Shown here piece by piece: positions 46,989-58,389 of a DNA stretch of 64,000 bases (its first letter is position 1; every line of letters begins with the position of its first letter). Made by a program: the position numbers and the translations under genes. The notes below the pieces were generated by a model. The model saw only the letters and a program-made list of their open reading frames with translations, had not been told where the DNA came from and did not search any database. The stretch is from Ephydatia muelleri (Eukaryota > Porifera > Demospongiae > Spongillida > Spongillidae): the NCBI GenBank assembly GCA_013339895.1, contig JABACO010000020.1, forward strand, positions 111,586 to 175,585, written 5' to 3'.

Positions 46989-47219
46989 AAAATAAATTTG
47001 GTGATGTAGGATTTGTAGACAGCAATTGAGTAAAAAGTAAGGAAACAAGGAATTACGGAAATTATACATTATTACTTTATAAATATTACAGACTACCTGG
47101 CTGAAATTATGTGCTAAATGTAGGTCTGTAATATTTATAAATTAATGAATGTATAATTTTCGTAATTCCTTTTTTTACTCAATTGCTGTCTACAAATCCT
47201 ACATCACTAAATTTATTTT
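46989..47219. repeat. Fold-back MITE-like element
   Basis: AAAATAAATTTGGTGATGTA returns inverted at the right end. Arms of about 100 bp pair, with the centre around TGCTAAATGTAGG. The architecture resembles the fold-back elements at 43977 and 56661 (TAGGATTTGTAGA versus TATAGGATTTGAAGG), so it may be a distant member. It directly abuts the next fold-back element. Confidence 0.75.
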
Positions 47220-47223
47220 TTTA

Positions 47224-48839
47224 TATGGAACGTTCTATAGACCTTATTCGACCGCAATAAGAATATATAAATGTCACGCGCTTGTACCAATTAAGTCACG
47301 TGACATCGACGAGAGAAATTCGTTTGTGCAACAGTTTTTGTTGTGAGTAAAGCTGTATTTTTTAGCTATGCCTTTATGTCATAAAAATGGTTGTAACCAT
47401 TACAAAATTCCCAGTAGTCGATGTTGTTTGAATTTTGAACTCTGTTACGCGGGAAACATTATTATAAATGGCGCACAAAGGCTTTGTGTAAGGCTACGTT
47501 GCTTCGTGTATACATTAGAGGTACTGTGTTACTGAATTTGTACGTAGCGCATCATTACGCACTGGGAGATGTGTTTGTGCTGAATGGCCTGTAAGAACTT
47601 AGTGACTTATCGTTCAAGCACTTAATTTAATATAGTATGGTTTGTGTAAGGCTAGCTTCATTCCTTTAGACATGTATGTTTTTTAAACTCGCTCGGTGTA
47701 TTCTACGACAGTTTCTGCACTGGGAGATTATGTTTTGAACCCTTCGTATACCCGTCTTTTGAATGAAATCGTCTGAATGAAATACACACAAATGTCGGGA
47801 AACGACACGTCAGGCCAACGAGCTGGAGGGGTTGTAGTCCCAAGCATCTTTTGGAGACATGTACGGATCTGTTGTTATGCCTAGCATACCAAGTTTCTCA
47901 TTATAGCGTGACTTCCCGACTGCATCAAGCTGCTTAAACGCATCCGATTGTTCAGCCATACTCAATAACGGCGACGCCTTTCTCAATAAACAATCAATCA
48001 TGTCACATGCAAGATGCAAGTCACGCAATAATGTATTCAAAATTGCGGTCGAATAAGGTCTATACGAAAATGGGTCTTGTGGATTTAATTTTATAACATA
48101 AAATTTATATCGATATATCTTCCGAAATATTAACGCTATCGGGTTCCTATTTTGAATACAACATACCACACCATTTCTATATGTGAAAATTCATTTTGGT
48201 GTCTTACACATGCGGGGTACCGACGTTTCAAGGTCCGATACCCTGTAGGGTTCAAAACGGCCACATCTTCAGGTAGGAGTGTCCAAATCGGTTCAAAATG
48301 GGTACCTATGTAGAAGGGTCCTACCGCTATTGATATGTTCTGTTCGTTAATTATTGCTTTATCCATTATGGAGATACAAGTGTGCAAAGAAATTGCATAT
48401 TTCCCGGGCGTTACGCGCCATTAACGTATTACGACTGGCTTCGAGGACGTCCTCGTAATACGTTAATGGCGCGTAACGCCCGGGAAATATGCCATTTCTT
48501 TGCACACTTGTATCTCCATAACGGATAAAGTAAAAATTAACGAACAGAACAAATCAATAGCGGTAGGACCCTTCTACATAGGTACCCATTTTGAACCGAT
48601 TTGGACACTCCTACCTGAAGATGTGACCGTTTTGAACCCTACGGGGTATCGGACCTTGAAACGTCGGTACCCCGCACGTGTAAGACACCAAAATGAATTT
48701 TCACATATAGTAATGGTGTGGCATGTTGTGTTCAAAATAGGAACCCGATAGCGTTAATATTTCAGATATATCGTTTTAAATTTTATGTTATAAAATAAAA
48801 TCCACAAGACCCATTTTCGTATAGAACGTTCCATATCTT
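47224..48839. mobile_element. Large fold-back element with a nested insertion
   Basis: The outer arms start ATATGGAACGTTCTATA on the left and end with its reverse complement near 48839. The inner arms are 48061-48434 and 48453-48823, about 370 bp each, with an 18-bp loop. Each arm carries the same 83-residue open frame (48136-48387 minus, 48500-48751 plus; GPFYIGTHFEPIWTLLPEDV) with a handful of differences. The frame has no recognised domain. The left arm is split by a separate element at 47240-48060. Confidence 0.75.
47240..48060. mobile_element. About 821-bp inverted-terminal-repeat insertion with TATA target site
   Basis: The ends are GACCTTATTCGACCGCAAT and its reverse complement, flanked on both sides by TATA, the continuation of the fold-back arm. 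Excising it restores the symmetry of the host arm to its mirror at 48820-48839. It carries part of a minus-strand open frame (47810 to about 48030) reading RDLHLACDMIDCLLRKASPL and PYMSPKDAWDYNPSSSLA, which I do not recognise. It may be a captured or transposon-encoded exon. Confidence 0.7.
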
Positions 48840-49104
48840 GTTTCACTCCTTTTTTTTTCGCCCGGCGGGTTCCTACATATATGTTGCATGCACGAGTGCA
48901 AACAAAGAAAGAATGTCTTCAATGTCTGTCCCTAATGTGTGCATATGATTAAAGCAATTGGCCATTCACACCAAAGATGCTTACCAGATTGCTTGCCATT
49001 TTCATACATGGTGTGCAAAAGGACCACCACTGAATACAGCACAGAATAGGTCTACCATCATGGCCGAACTGTATCCATTATAATCCAGCTGTGTTGGGGC
49101 AAAT

Positions 49105-49955
49105 AGGTGGAGAAGGAAGTGATTCGTGAAGAAGGGGAAGGAAGAAGAGAAGGGGAAGGGAGAAGAGAAGGGGGAGAGGATGGGAAGGGAGAAGGTGGAG
49201 AGGATGGAAAGAAGGTGGAGAGGATGGGAAAGTAAGAATGGGGGAGAGGAGAGGAAGAAGAGGGGAAGGGAGAAAGAGAAGGGAAGAGGAAGAGGAGGGG
49301 AAGAAAGGATGGGAAGGTGAGAAGAGGGAGTGAGGTGAGAAGAGAGGTGAAGGGAGGATGGGAAGGGGAAGGGAGTGAAGGGAGGATGGGAGGGAAAAGG
49401 AAGGGGAAGGGAGGTGAAGGGAGAGAGGAGGGAGGGTAATGGGAAGGGAAGAAGGGCAGGGGAAGGGCAAGAAGCGATCGGGGAAGGGGCACGAGGAGGG
49501 GAAGGGAGAAGAGGCCAAGGAGAAGCAGGGCAGTGAGGGGCCAGAAGCGGGTCTTGAGGGTGAAGGGAAAAGAAGGGATGGCTGGAGGGATGCCCGAAGA
49601 GAGGTGTATGAGGCGGAAGGATAAGAAGGGGGAGGTGAGGTCCGCGAAGGGGGAGGAGAGGTGAGTTGTGTCCGTAGAGAAGGAAGCGAGAAGGGAGGGG
49701 AGGGAGGAGAAGTTGAGGGAGTGGGTGAGGGGGGCTGAGAGGAGGAAATGGGAATAGAAGGGGGACGAGGAGGGTGAAGGAGAAGAAAGGAGGGGGAGCA
49801 GGAAGGGGAAGTCTCCTGAGGGAAGGGGAAGGGGAGGGAGAGGAAGAGAAGGACGGAAAGGGAGAGAGAGGAGAGGAGAGAAAGGGAAGAAGAAAAGGGG
49901 AGGGCGGGGAAGGGAGAAGCAGAAGGTGAAAAGGAGGGGAGGAGAAGAGATTATG
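49105..49955. repeat. Polypurine tract (GGAAG/GGGAGA-rich), about 850 bp
   Basis: The plus strand is almost entirely A and G for about 850 bp, built from imperfect GAAGGGGAAGGGA-type repeats with few pyrimidine breaks. The complementary strand yields long Ser/Pro/Leu/Phe open frames of 300 and more codons. These follow from the composition and are not genes. G-run spacing would allow triplex or G-quadruplex structures. Confidence 0.95.
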
Positions 49956-50678
49956 GTCCAAAGCCTTTCAACTGCAATCAACATGCTTCTGACACGGACA
50001 CAACACACGACATACACACATGCGCACATACACACACACATGTAGCTACTCGTACCTAAGTGTATGTACTGTCTCTAAAGTGAGAGCTCTATGTCATGTA
50101 CATGCATCATGCCCCAAAGAATTGGTCCTCAGTGTACATGCATTGTACCCCCATAGGATTGGTGTCCCATACCACTGTATACATGTGGCAAAGTATATCA
50201 CTGTATTCACCACAGCACTGGGCCCATGGTACAATATTAAAAAGTGTGTGTGTGAGGGGGGGGGGTTGATTTCTTTTGAGCAAAATGAATAATTAAATAA
50301 TTTTGTACACAAGTCTACATGTAGAGATGCATGAATTAATTTTTAATCGTGACGCGTACGACTGATTTTGTCATCGAAAAAGTTGTTGTTGGCTATCATT
50401 CCTTGATGAGATTTTTAAATGTATACAGTTAAAAAATTGTGATGTGTGTGTGGAGGGTCTCTGCAATGTGAATAAGACTTTAAGTTCTTACACACTCAAG
50501 TACAATTGTGTAATAAAGCTTTCCTGTTTGGCAAAATCCTTGATCCTTGTTCAACTTCTCATCATTCTTTATGCCTCCACTACTCAGCTATGTGGCTTGT
50601 GTACCAGTTGCAGAGACTTGAGTCTCTCTTTGCCCACACAATATTTAACTCACACAGAGTACATAAACATGCTCTCAT
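49956..50678. other. Non-coding gap before the BEL/Pao element
   Basis: No gene seen. Contains ACAC-rich DNA around 49990-50040 and a run of G at 50258-50267. The left end of the BEL/Pao element (5' LTR, gag) is not present here. Confidence 0.5.
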
Positions 50679-50789
50679 AAAATGTTGTAGCTTTATCTAA
50701 TCTTTTGTTCCAAAAGCTGGGATGAAATTTTATACCTCTAGAGGTGTACACCACAAAGTCACACTAGGGTTGATTACATATAGCCATCT
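50679..50789 (-). pseudogene. Second fragment of the YqaJ-like nuclease gene
   Basis: About 110 bp nearly identical to 43440-43560 of the YqaJ-like gene (reverse strand: CDFVVYTSRGIKFHPSFWNK). Similarity stops abruptly at about 50789, where BEL/Pao polymerase coding begins. An ISL2EU-type copy therefore broke or replaced the 5' part of the retroelement. Confidence 0.8.
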
Positions 50790-52465
50790 TGATTGTTATC
50801 GGGAGGATAAGCTGACAACTAAGCTGCACATCGTTTATGACGCATCGGCAAGGAGTAATGGACCGTCTCTTGATGATTGTTTGTATGCTGGACCGACCTT
50901 CGGCCAGAACATTTTGGACATTCTTCTGAGATTTGTCTCTTTCAGATAGCTGTGACTGCAGACATAGAGAAGGCCTTTCTTATGGTGTCTGTAGCAGAAG
51001 AAGACCGCAATGCTTTAAGGTTTTGTGGGTGGATGACATCACGATGCACGGCACAACTTCCTAGACTAGTTGTCATGCGCTTCACTATAGTGTTAAGAGT
51101 GTCGGCAAGCCCGTTCTTTCTCAACGCAACAATTAGAAAGCATGTCGAAGACTACAGAGATGGAGATCATTCCTTTGTTGAGAAGTTTAATCGCTCCATC
51201 TATGTAGATGACCTCACCTTTGGAGAGAAGACTGAAGCCAAGGCACTTGAGCTGTACGAGAAATCGAGACAGTGTTTGAGCCATACAGGATTCACTCTCA
51301 GGAAATTCATGTCGAACTATCCAACCCTTCAGGCACGCATGTCTTCTCAGAACAACCATGGGGTTCAAGTTCCTCAGCGTGAACCTGTGACCTGTGACGA
51401 CGAATCATACACCAAGAACACTTTGGGAGAAAGATGATCTACCAGAATGTGTTAAGGTGCGGGGGGTGAAGTGGAAGCCAGCTGAAGACGTCCTTGTCTG
51501 TGACATTGGCGACCTCTACAAGGTGGCTATTACCATGCATCCTACCAAGAGGAATGTTATTGGTCTCTCTGCACGCATGTATGATCCCATGGGCATCCTT
51601 CACCTTGGACAGTATGCTTCAAGCTACTTTTCCAGGATATTTGTGCAGCAAGATTAGATTGGGATGACCAACTAGAAGGAGAGCTGTTGCTGAAGTGGAG
51701 GATGTTGCTGTCAAGAATGCATGCAAGAACCACTCCTCCACATTCCAAGGTGCTACTTCCACGATGTTGAAGAACCTTATCAATTGGATTTTGTGATGCA
51801 TCGCAAAAGGCATATGCCGCAGTGGTGTTAATGAAAGTAGGTTCTGCCAGCAAGTGTGCAATCCGATTTGTTGCTTCGAGGACCAGAGTTGCTTTCTTGA
51901 ACTCACTAACTATTCCCAGACTGGAGCTGCTAGCTGCACTTCTTTTGGCACATTTTCTTTCAAATAGCATGCAAGCACTACAGCCTGAACAGAAATTTGA
52001 CAAGACATCCTGCTATACAGACTCGAAGATTGTCTTGTATTGGATAAGGGGCTATGACAAAGAGTGGAAGCAGTTTGTTGAGAACAGGGTGAGAGAGATT
52101 CACACTCTGATTCCAGTGGAGTGTTGGCATCACTGTCGCGGTGATGTAAACCCAGCTGATCCATCAAGAGGAGTTGTAGGTACCGAACCAAGTGCAATTG
52201 GATCCTGGCTGAAGGAACCTCAGCATGTTTGTGAGCCAGATCAGGAACCTTGTAATCCTGAATTGAACACCATACCTGAGGCCTGTGCAATGGAGCTGAA
52301 GGCGGGAGACCGAACCTCCTCAATGACTGTCCACAGCGTGGTGGTTGAAGAGTCAAGTCGGATTGATTCAGCCATTATGATGGAGGACTTCAGCACTCTT
52401 AGATGGCTTCTGGGGGTAACGGCTCGTGTTCAGAAGTTTATTACCCTACTGAAATCGGAAGTTTC
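50790..52465 (+). pseudogene. BEL/Pao retrotransposon pol, reverse transcriptase and RNase H part
   Basis: Plus-strand frames resemble BEL/Pao polyprotein: LHIVYDASARSNGPSLDDCL, AVTADIEKAFLMVSVAEEDR, VSASPFFLNATIRKH and SIYVDDLTFG with the YVDD catalytic site near 51200. They continue with NVIGLSARMYDPMGIL, FCDASQKAYAAVVLMKVG (RNase H) and IPRLELLAALLLAHFLS, then SCYTDSKIVLYWIRGYDKEW. Frameshifts and stops near 50947, 51050, 51400 and 51655 break it. The gag, protease and 5' LTR are missing. The element continues at 56939 and 60855 after two insertions. Confidence 0.88.
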
Positions 52466-53052
52466 GCTAGAAACTTCCATATAGGATTTGACCCCGACTA
52501 TGAATCTCATTACAAATACGCGACCCGTCTCTAACAAGACTCCCAATGATCGGATCGTTTAGTTTGTTATAGCAATCGAACTAGAAGTCAAAAATGAGCA
52601 GTTTCGTCTTTTTTTATGTCACAGAACCGTGCGGTTGTAGAGAACAAAAGGGTACTGCCCATCCTCGTACCCAGTCCCGGAACATGGTCTCCTTCTTCTT
52701 CTTCTTGGCAACGCATAACTCGGGATAGGAACACTTTTAAACAATGAAAAATTCACCAATAGCTTCAGAATAGGCTGGAAGAGCCGCTTTCATATAAAAT
52801 AGCCGATGTTATGTATTGGTAATAATCGACTATACGGTATATGCAAGATGCATAATTAGATAACATTTTAGATATCTTTTTTTTAAAGTAAAAATGGCGG
52901 CATCAAGCCACCCAAAATGGAAACGGTCCGTTGAACGCGAGCGGTATCAAGAAGACCCAGAAAAGAAACGGTCCGCTAAAAGGCAACGTTATTGGGAGAG
53001 TCCTGAATCTGCTCGCTTGGCGAAGAGAGTGCGGTACGGGAAGGCTAAGCGT

Positions 53053-56000
53053 CAGTGGCGGTCTGGCCAGGGGTGCAGGGGGGGCAAATGCCCCCCCAGC
53101 GGACACTAAAAGGAGGGCGCCAAAACTGAGACAGGGCGCCAAAAAAAATTTTTTTACTCTCGATGACATCAGCATGTGTAATGCTTACGTACGTAAGTCT
53201 GGGAACTAGAATACTTGATCCGTACCCTACCCCTTCCCTGGTTATGGATCCGGAATCTCCCACTTTTAATAAATTTATTTCTCGGGCGCCAGTACTCTCG
53301 GCTCTGGCGGGCCGGCTGGCGCGGGCATTCTTTTGTTAACAGGCACGATTATGCTTTGTTACACACAATGTATACGTGTATATGCATGCATATAGTTGTT
53401 ATTGCTACATTGAATCTGCGCAACTATAATGTCAGGTGGAAAACGAAAAAAATCAGGGTCATGTAACAGAAAGCTTAAAAAAGCTAGGGCTGACGAAGAG
53501 AGTAAGCTAGGTGCATTCATGACGAATTTTTTGACAACCCAGAGTGCATCGACTGTCTCTAGTGATAGCGGCCTTGTGATGACTGATGATGTCCTGGAAG
53601 TCACGCCGGTGCTGATGCAGTCCCCAATGTCCCCACGTTAGAATATTGAAGTTCCCGGAGACGATGCTGCATGTAGTTCATCCAATGCTATTGAAGATGT
53701 TCTTGATCCAGTCGCATCAATGGTGAGTGAGGGCAGCACTGTGGAAAAAGCACCAAGTGAAGTTGGAAGGAATGAACCTGTATCTGTGGAAGTTTCTACT
53801 GTGACATCGGCAACAGCAGTGAGCGAAGCTGTCTCAACTCAGGCAGTAGCAGCAAAGTTTGGACTCCATTTTGACAGCAGGACAGGATGATTGGATCCTG
53901 TAGCGTTGGTTGGGTGCAGAGTAAGTGTTAGTGAAAAACATGATATAATTAAACTTGGTCATTGTCAGCCATCAAAACACGTGCTAAACCACTCTCAGAA
54001 GAGTATGCAGCGGCACTGTTCTGAACAAGTATTTGTTCATTCTGATGGTGTAAGGCGGCAGTGGATATCATACTCTGTCAGTAAAGGTGCTTTGTACTGC
54101 CTACCCTGTCTCTTGTTTAGTGATGCCACTTTGAGAGGTGAACATTGGAGAGCCAACCAGGGGAATGCATTCACCACTAATGGATTTTGCAACTGGAAGA
54201 AGCAATACAGTGCAGTCTTAAAGCATGAGTCGTCTTGTGCCCACAGGAATGCTATAGTATCACAGGCACTTTTTTTGCAAGATGACACAGTGCAACAAGC
54301 TTTTGCAAGGGCGGATAGTGTTGAAAATGCTCGCAAACGAGCAATCGTTGCTAAGAACAGGACAGTGTTAGAACGTATTGTTAAGGTTCTGATGTTACTT
54401 GGTCACCAAGGTCTTCCAATAAGAGGACATAGGGAGATGATGACAGACAGCATGACAAATACAGGGAACTTTCTTGAAACTCTAAAGTTACTTTCCACTT
54501 ACGACCCACCACTACAGGAGCATTTAGAAAAGATAATTGAGCGTCATCAGTCTGCAAGTGAAGGTTCATCAGGACAGAAAGGGCGTGGCTCTGTACTGAC
54601 CTTTATGAGCTACAAGTCTCAGAATAAACTCATATCCATCATTAACGAACACATTACTTGCACAATTGTTAAAGCAATTCATAATTGCAGAGCTTGGTCA
54701 CTTATGGCAGACACAACGCCAGACATTAGCCATCATGAGCAGGTGAGTATCTGTGTTCGAATAGTTCATTTGAATGGTCATGTATCAGAACACCTTCTGG
54801 CTTGCCAGCGAGCTCCAGGAACTACAGCAGAAGACTTGTATGGAGTCATTATGTCAGTGCTGAAGTTGAGAGATGTGTCTTTTGACAAGCTAATAGCTCA
54901 AGCATATGATGGGGCATCCAACATGAGTGGATGCTACAATGGTCTTCAATCCCTTATTCAAACACGCATAAATCCCAACATCTTGTATGTGCACTGCTAT
55001 GCTCACTGCCTGAATTTGGTGATATCAGATGCAGCAGCCACATCTGTGGATGTTGTGACCCTGTTTGGGAATTTAGAAACCCTCTATGTCTTGTTTACCC
55101 GATCCCAAAAGGTGCATGGTTTGTTTGAAGAGGTTCAAAGGTCACAGGGATGTGCTATCCGTTCTCTCAAGCGACTAAATACAGTTCGATGGAGCGCACG
55201 GGAAATGTGCTTGTCTACTTTTCTCGAGCGTTATGAATGTATCCTGCTAACATTGAATCAGATCCAGACGGAGGTGTCGTTCGATTTGAAACATCGATCT
55301 GAAGCAGCAGGGTTGTTATCATCAATTCAAACTAGAGAATTTTTGGCTACTGCTTTCTTGTTTCAGGAGATATTTGCAAAAACGGGACCTCTTAGTAGGT
55401 ACCTCCAAAGTGTGAACATGGACTATGCGAAAGCACTTGCCATGATAGATAGCGTCATTGCATCTCTAGAGAGAATGAGAAGTGCACCACAGGATATAAT
55501 CGACATAATGGAACGAAGTGTTCAAGATTCTAGCAGCATCCAGTGGAAAACAACAAGGGTAAGTCGTCGAATGTGCCGCAACACGGAAGATGGTGAGGTA
55601 CTTGAAACATCCGAAGAGTCATGGCAGCGTAAGACATTCTTCGTTGCTCTTGACACTATTATTGCATCAATGAGGAGACGATTTGATAAGAATAGGTCAC
55701 TATTTGAAACATTAGCCCTTTTTGCGCCTGGCAATTTTACCGATCTCGTGAAGAGTGGAAAATCTGCTCAAGATCTTCACTGCAATGTTGCAGAGTTCTG
55801 TGATAAATTTCAGTTGAATTCAAACCAATGCCTTCAAGAGCTGTTAAGTTTTGCTGCAGTGTACGATCGATTTCATACACCCTCTAGCACCTCCCACAGA
55901 ATGGATGTTGAAGACATCACATTGACTGATTTGCTAAGTGATGAAACAAATGATGATGGTACTACTGGTGTAGATCAACAAACCGATCCTGCTGATCAGG

Positions 56001-56483
56001 TTCTTGCAAATTGGTCCTTTTTGGATGCTCTAAACCTTCTGTGCAATCCTGCCTATCATCTCTACGATGCATTTCCAGAGGTTTGCAAAATCTATTCAAT
56101 TGCAGTCGCAATTCCGATTAGTACGTGTTCCGCAGAGCGTTCCTTTTCTGCTTTAAAACGCATCAAGACGCGACTTCGATCCACAACGACTCAGGAAAGG
56201 CTTGAAGATTTGCTGATGATGTCTGTGGAACGCAAAATTCTCCCTTCTTTATCATGCGATTCAATAATCGATGATTTCGCACGGAGTTCATCAGAGCTCT
56301 CCAAAGCGTTATTGTAACACATTCACATCCATATCCTACTGTACATGTACATGAATGTAATTACATGTACATCCACATTTGCATTAAACTTTGATACCTG
56401 TAGCTGGTCGGGGTGCGGGGATGGGGGGGGGCGCCAGGTAGGTGATGTGCCCCCCCAGATAATTAATGCCCAGACCGCCACTG
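53053..56483 (+). mobile_element. hAT transposon, 3.4 kb, with perfect 8-bp target duplication
   Basis: The left end is CAGTGGCGGTCTGGCCAGGG. The right end, reversed, is CAGTGGCGGTCTGGGC, so the inverted ends match for 14 bp and more. CTAAGCGT flanks both sides (53045-53052 and 56484-56491), the 8-bp duplication expected of hAT elements. G- and C-runs lie just inside both ends. It carries one transposase gene. The well-kept ends and duplication indicate a fairly recent insertion. Confidence 0.93.
53429..56317 (+). pseudogene. hAT transposase (ZMYM/TTF-finger type), two nonsense codons
   Basis: One frame runs from ATG 53429 to TAA 56317 (962 codons), interrupted only by TAG at 53639 and TGA at 53888. 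The 53891-56317 part alone gives 808 open codons. Domains: basic N-terminus; TTF-type zinc finger (ALYCLPCLLFSD, then WKKQYSAVLKHESSCAHRNA); DUF4371-like region (NTGNFLETLKLLSTYDPPL); catalytic core (LMADTTPDISHHEQ, AYDGASNMSGCYNGLQ, YVHCYAHCLNLVISDAA); and C-terminal dimerisation domain (PISTCSAERSFSALKRIKTR). The TGA might be removed by an intron (GTGAGT near 53723 to an AG near 53885), but the TAG would remain. Probably inactivated recently. Confidence 0.85.
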
Positions 56484-56660
56484 CTAAGCGTACCCTGCAA
56501 AACCAAACGAGACCATCGAAAGAGTATAAAGGTATGTAAATGTAGCTACCTACTCCTACTAAGCTTAGTTTACAATATGACATTGGTGGCTGAACATTAC
56601 GGATCAATTACGCATCATCATCAATTACGCATCGGAATAATGTGCATGAACAAAGAATGG

Positions 56661-56938
56661 AACAAGTAAATAAAAAAACCTTCTCTATGAGAAAGTTGGT
56701 GGGATATAGGATTTGAAGGCAATGGCGGTGTAAAAGCAGGGTCTGTAATAGTAAGTGAAAATGTCATAGTCCTATATTTAGCACACGAACATATATGCTG
56801 CAAACGGGCTAAATATAGGACTATGACATTTTCACTTACTATTACAGACCCTTGTTTCCATGCTTTTTACACCGCCATTGCCTTCAAATCCTATATCCCA
56901 CCAACTTTCTCATAGAGAAGGTTTTTCATTTACTTGTT
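56661..56938. repeat. Fold-back MITE, family member 2
   Basis: AACAAGTAAAT starts the left arm and ATTTACTTGTT ends the right arm. Both arms, about 125 bp, pair with few mismatches around the centre TTTAGCACACGAACATATAT. It shares ends and block order (TATAGGATTTGAAGGCAATGG, CCTATATTTAGC) with the copy at 43977-44273, and a fragment of one arm occurs at about 11551-11596. It abuts the resumed BEL/Pao coding at 56939. Confidence 0.85.
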
Positions 56939-57934
56939 TAAGGTTAAGGCTGACCCTCAACACAGAATGAAGACTGTGACTGCAGTAGACATCGTGAATG
57001 CAGAAAGGCTCTGGATTAGACAGTCTCAATTGTCACTTGTGCAGAATGATAATTTTAGGATGTGGCAAACACAGTTTGGCTTATATAAGGATAAGGATGG
57101 CATTTGGAGATGTGCTGGAAGGCTACAGAATGCTGATTTGCCAAACGATGGAAGACACCCAATCTTCCTTGAGAAATCTCATCATCTAACTACATTGGTC
57201 GTATGGAGTTGTCATGCTCGAGTTATGCATGGGCGTTAAGGAGACTCTCACAGAACTACGGTCGAAGTTTTGGATTGTAAGGGGGAGACAGTTTGTGAGG
57301 ACACTTCTCAGCAAGTGTAAGGTGTGTAAACGTTTTAACTCCAGGCCACTCATTGGGCCACCACCTCCGCCATTGCCAGACTTCAGAGTACAAGCAGCAC
57401 CACCATTCAGTTTTATAGGGGTTGATCATGTGGGACGGTTGTACCTGAAGAACGGAAGGAAAGTTTGGATTTGCCTCTTCACATGTTTGTCTCATGCGTG
57501 CTGTCCATCTGGAACTGGCTCCGGACCTAACTGCAGAGTCATTCATACGCTGTTTGAAACGATTCTCTGCCAGGCAGGGAGTTCCCCAGAAAGTGGTTTC
57601 GGATAACAGCAAGACATTTCGGTCAGCAAACAAGGTTCTGAAGGCTCTGATGGACTCTCCTGAAATAGAGCGCCATTTTTTAGACTTGCGTATTCAATGG
57701 ACTTTCATATTGGAGAAGGTTCCCTGGTGGAGAGGATTCTACGAGAGGTTGATCCAGTCAATGAAGAGATGCTTAAGGAAAGCTATTGGCAAGACAAGGA
57801 CGGATTATGACGAGCTAGTCACAGTTTTGGTGGAAGTGGAGGCTACACTAAACTCACGCCCAATTTCATACCTATCCTCGGAAGACATAGGGGAGCCTCT
57901 CACACCATCTCACCTGCTCATGGGTCGTCAGCTG
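56939..57934 (+). pseudogene. BEL/Pao pol, integrase zinc-binding and catalytic core
   Basis: Frames at 56940-57239, 57214-57490 and 57494-57934 carry, in order, NAERLWIRQSQ and IWRCAGRLQNADLP, then the HHCC zinc motif (HARVMHGR, KCKVCKRFNSRPL). The integrase core follows: FIGVDHVGRLYLKNGRKVWI, VSDNSKTFRSANKV and VEATLNSRPISYLS, giving the D, D and E. It ends LTPSHLLMGRQL. Frameshifts occur near 57238 and 57490. Interrupted at 57935 by a transposon; the C-terminal part is at 60855. Confidence 0.88.
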
Positions 57935-58389
57935 CACTGCAAAAATAAAAGAGCGATTTTCACTCATTTGTCACTCGAACTTAAACGAGAAATGGAGTGA
58001 AATTTTAATCGAGTGAAAGGCACTCAATGCATTATTAACACTAATCGCCTCTATCAAGTGAAAATCTAAGCGAGTGACAGTCACGCTTTATTTTTCATGC
58101 AGCTTACCGTATATCTCATTTCCATCATTTTATAAGTTTAGCTGCGTGTATATCAAGTCGAAGTCTGCTGTAACAAGTCAGCTGTTAATACTTTGTTTCC
58201 GATAGGTAGTGATCGCCATGTGTGATACAGTCAACTCTGTACTGTATTAATAAAGAAGTTCGTACCCCTCCCCCTAGCCGGACTTCTACGCCCGACTAGC
58301 CTCCCACCTATTTTCGTTGATGGTGATATTGGAGCTGCCTTTTGTTGTCGCAGATGCAAGAGAGCTGCACACTTATATACGTGTGTGTC

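Larger units (their letters stand above)
52894..56532 (+). pseudogene. 15-residue-repeat family gene, exon split by hAT insertion
   Basis: Starts MAASSHPKWKRSVERERYQE, then DPEKKRSAKRQRYWESPESA and RVRYGKAKR up to 53052. After the hAT element the frame continues from 56492 as TLQNQTRPSKEYK to a donor (AAAG|GTATGT) at about 56532, the same type of donor as in the 45209-45984 gene. Excising the hAT element and one target copy restores a single frame, which shows the exon was open when the transposon arrived. Function is unknown. It is related to the gene at 44759-45984. Confidence 0.65.
52466..56938 (+). mobile_element. First insertion complex splitting the BEL/Pao element
   Basis: Between the RNase H end and the integrase zinc-binding part of BEL/Pao lie about 4.5 kb of unrelated DNA: a repeat-protein gene (52894-56532) broken by a hAT transposon (53053-56483), and a fold-back MITE (56661-56938). 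A small palindrome (GGAAGTTTC-GCTA-GAAACTTCC) near 52460-52482 marks the left junction. The order of events is BEL/Pao first, then the repeat-protein element, then hAT. The MITE's place in the order is uncertain. BEL coding resumes with VKADPQHRMKTVTAVDIVNA. Confidence 0.7.

Noticed and set aside
49002..50041. Minus-strand open frames of 319 and 327 codons rich in Ser, Pro, Leu and Phe
   Set aside because: They are a by-product of the polypurine tract, which lacks stop codons on its complement in several frames at once.
53891..53893. Start of the hAT transposase at 53891
   Set aside because: The codon is TTG just after a TGA. The same frame is open upstream to an ATG at 53429 apart from two stops, so the real start is probably there.
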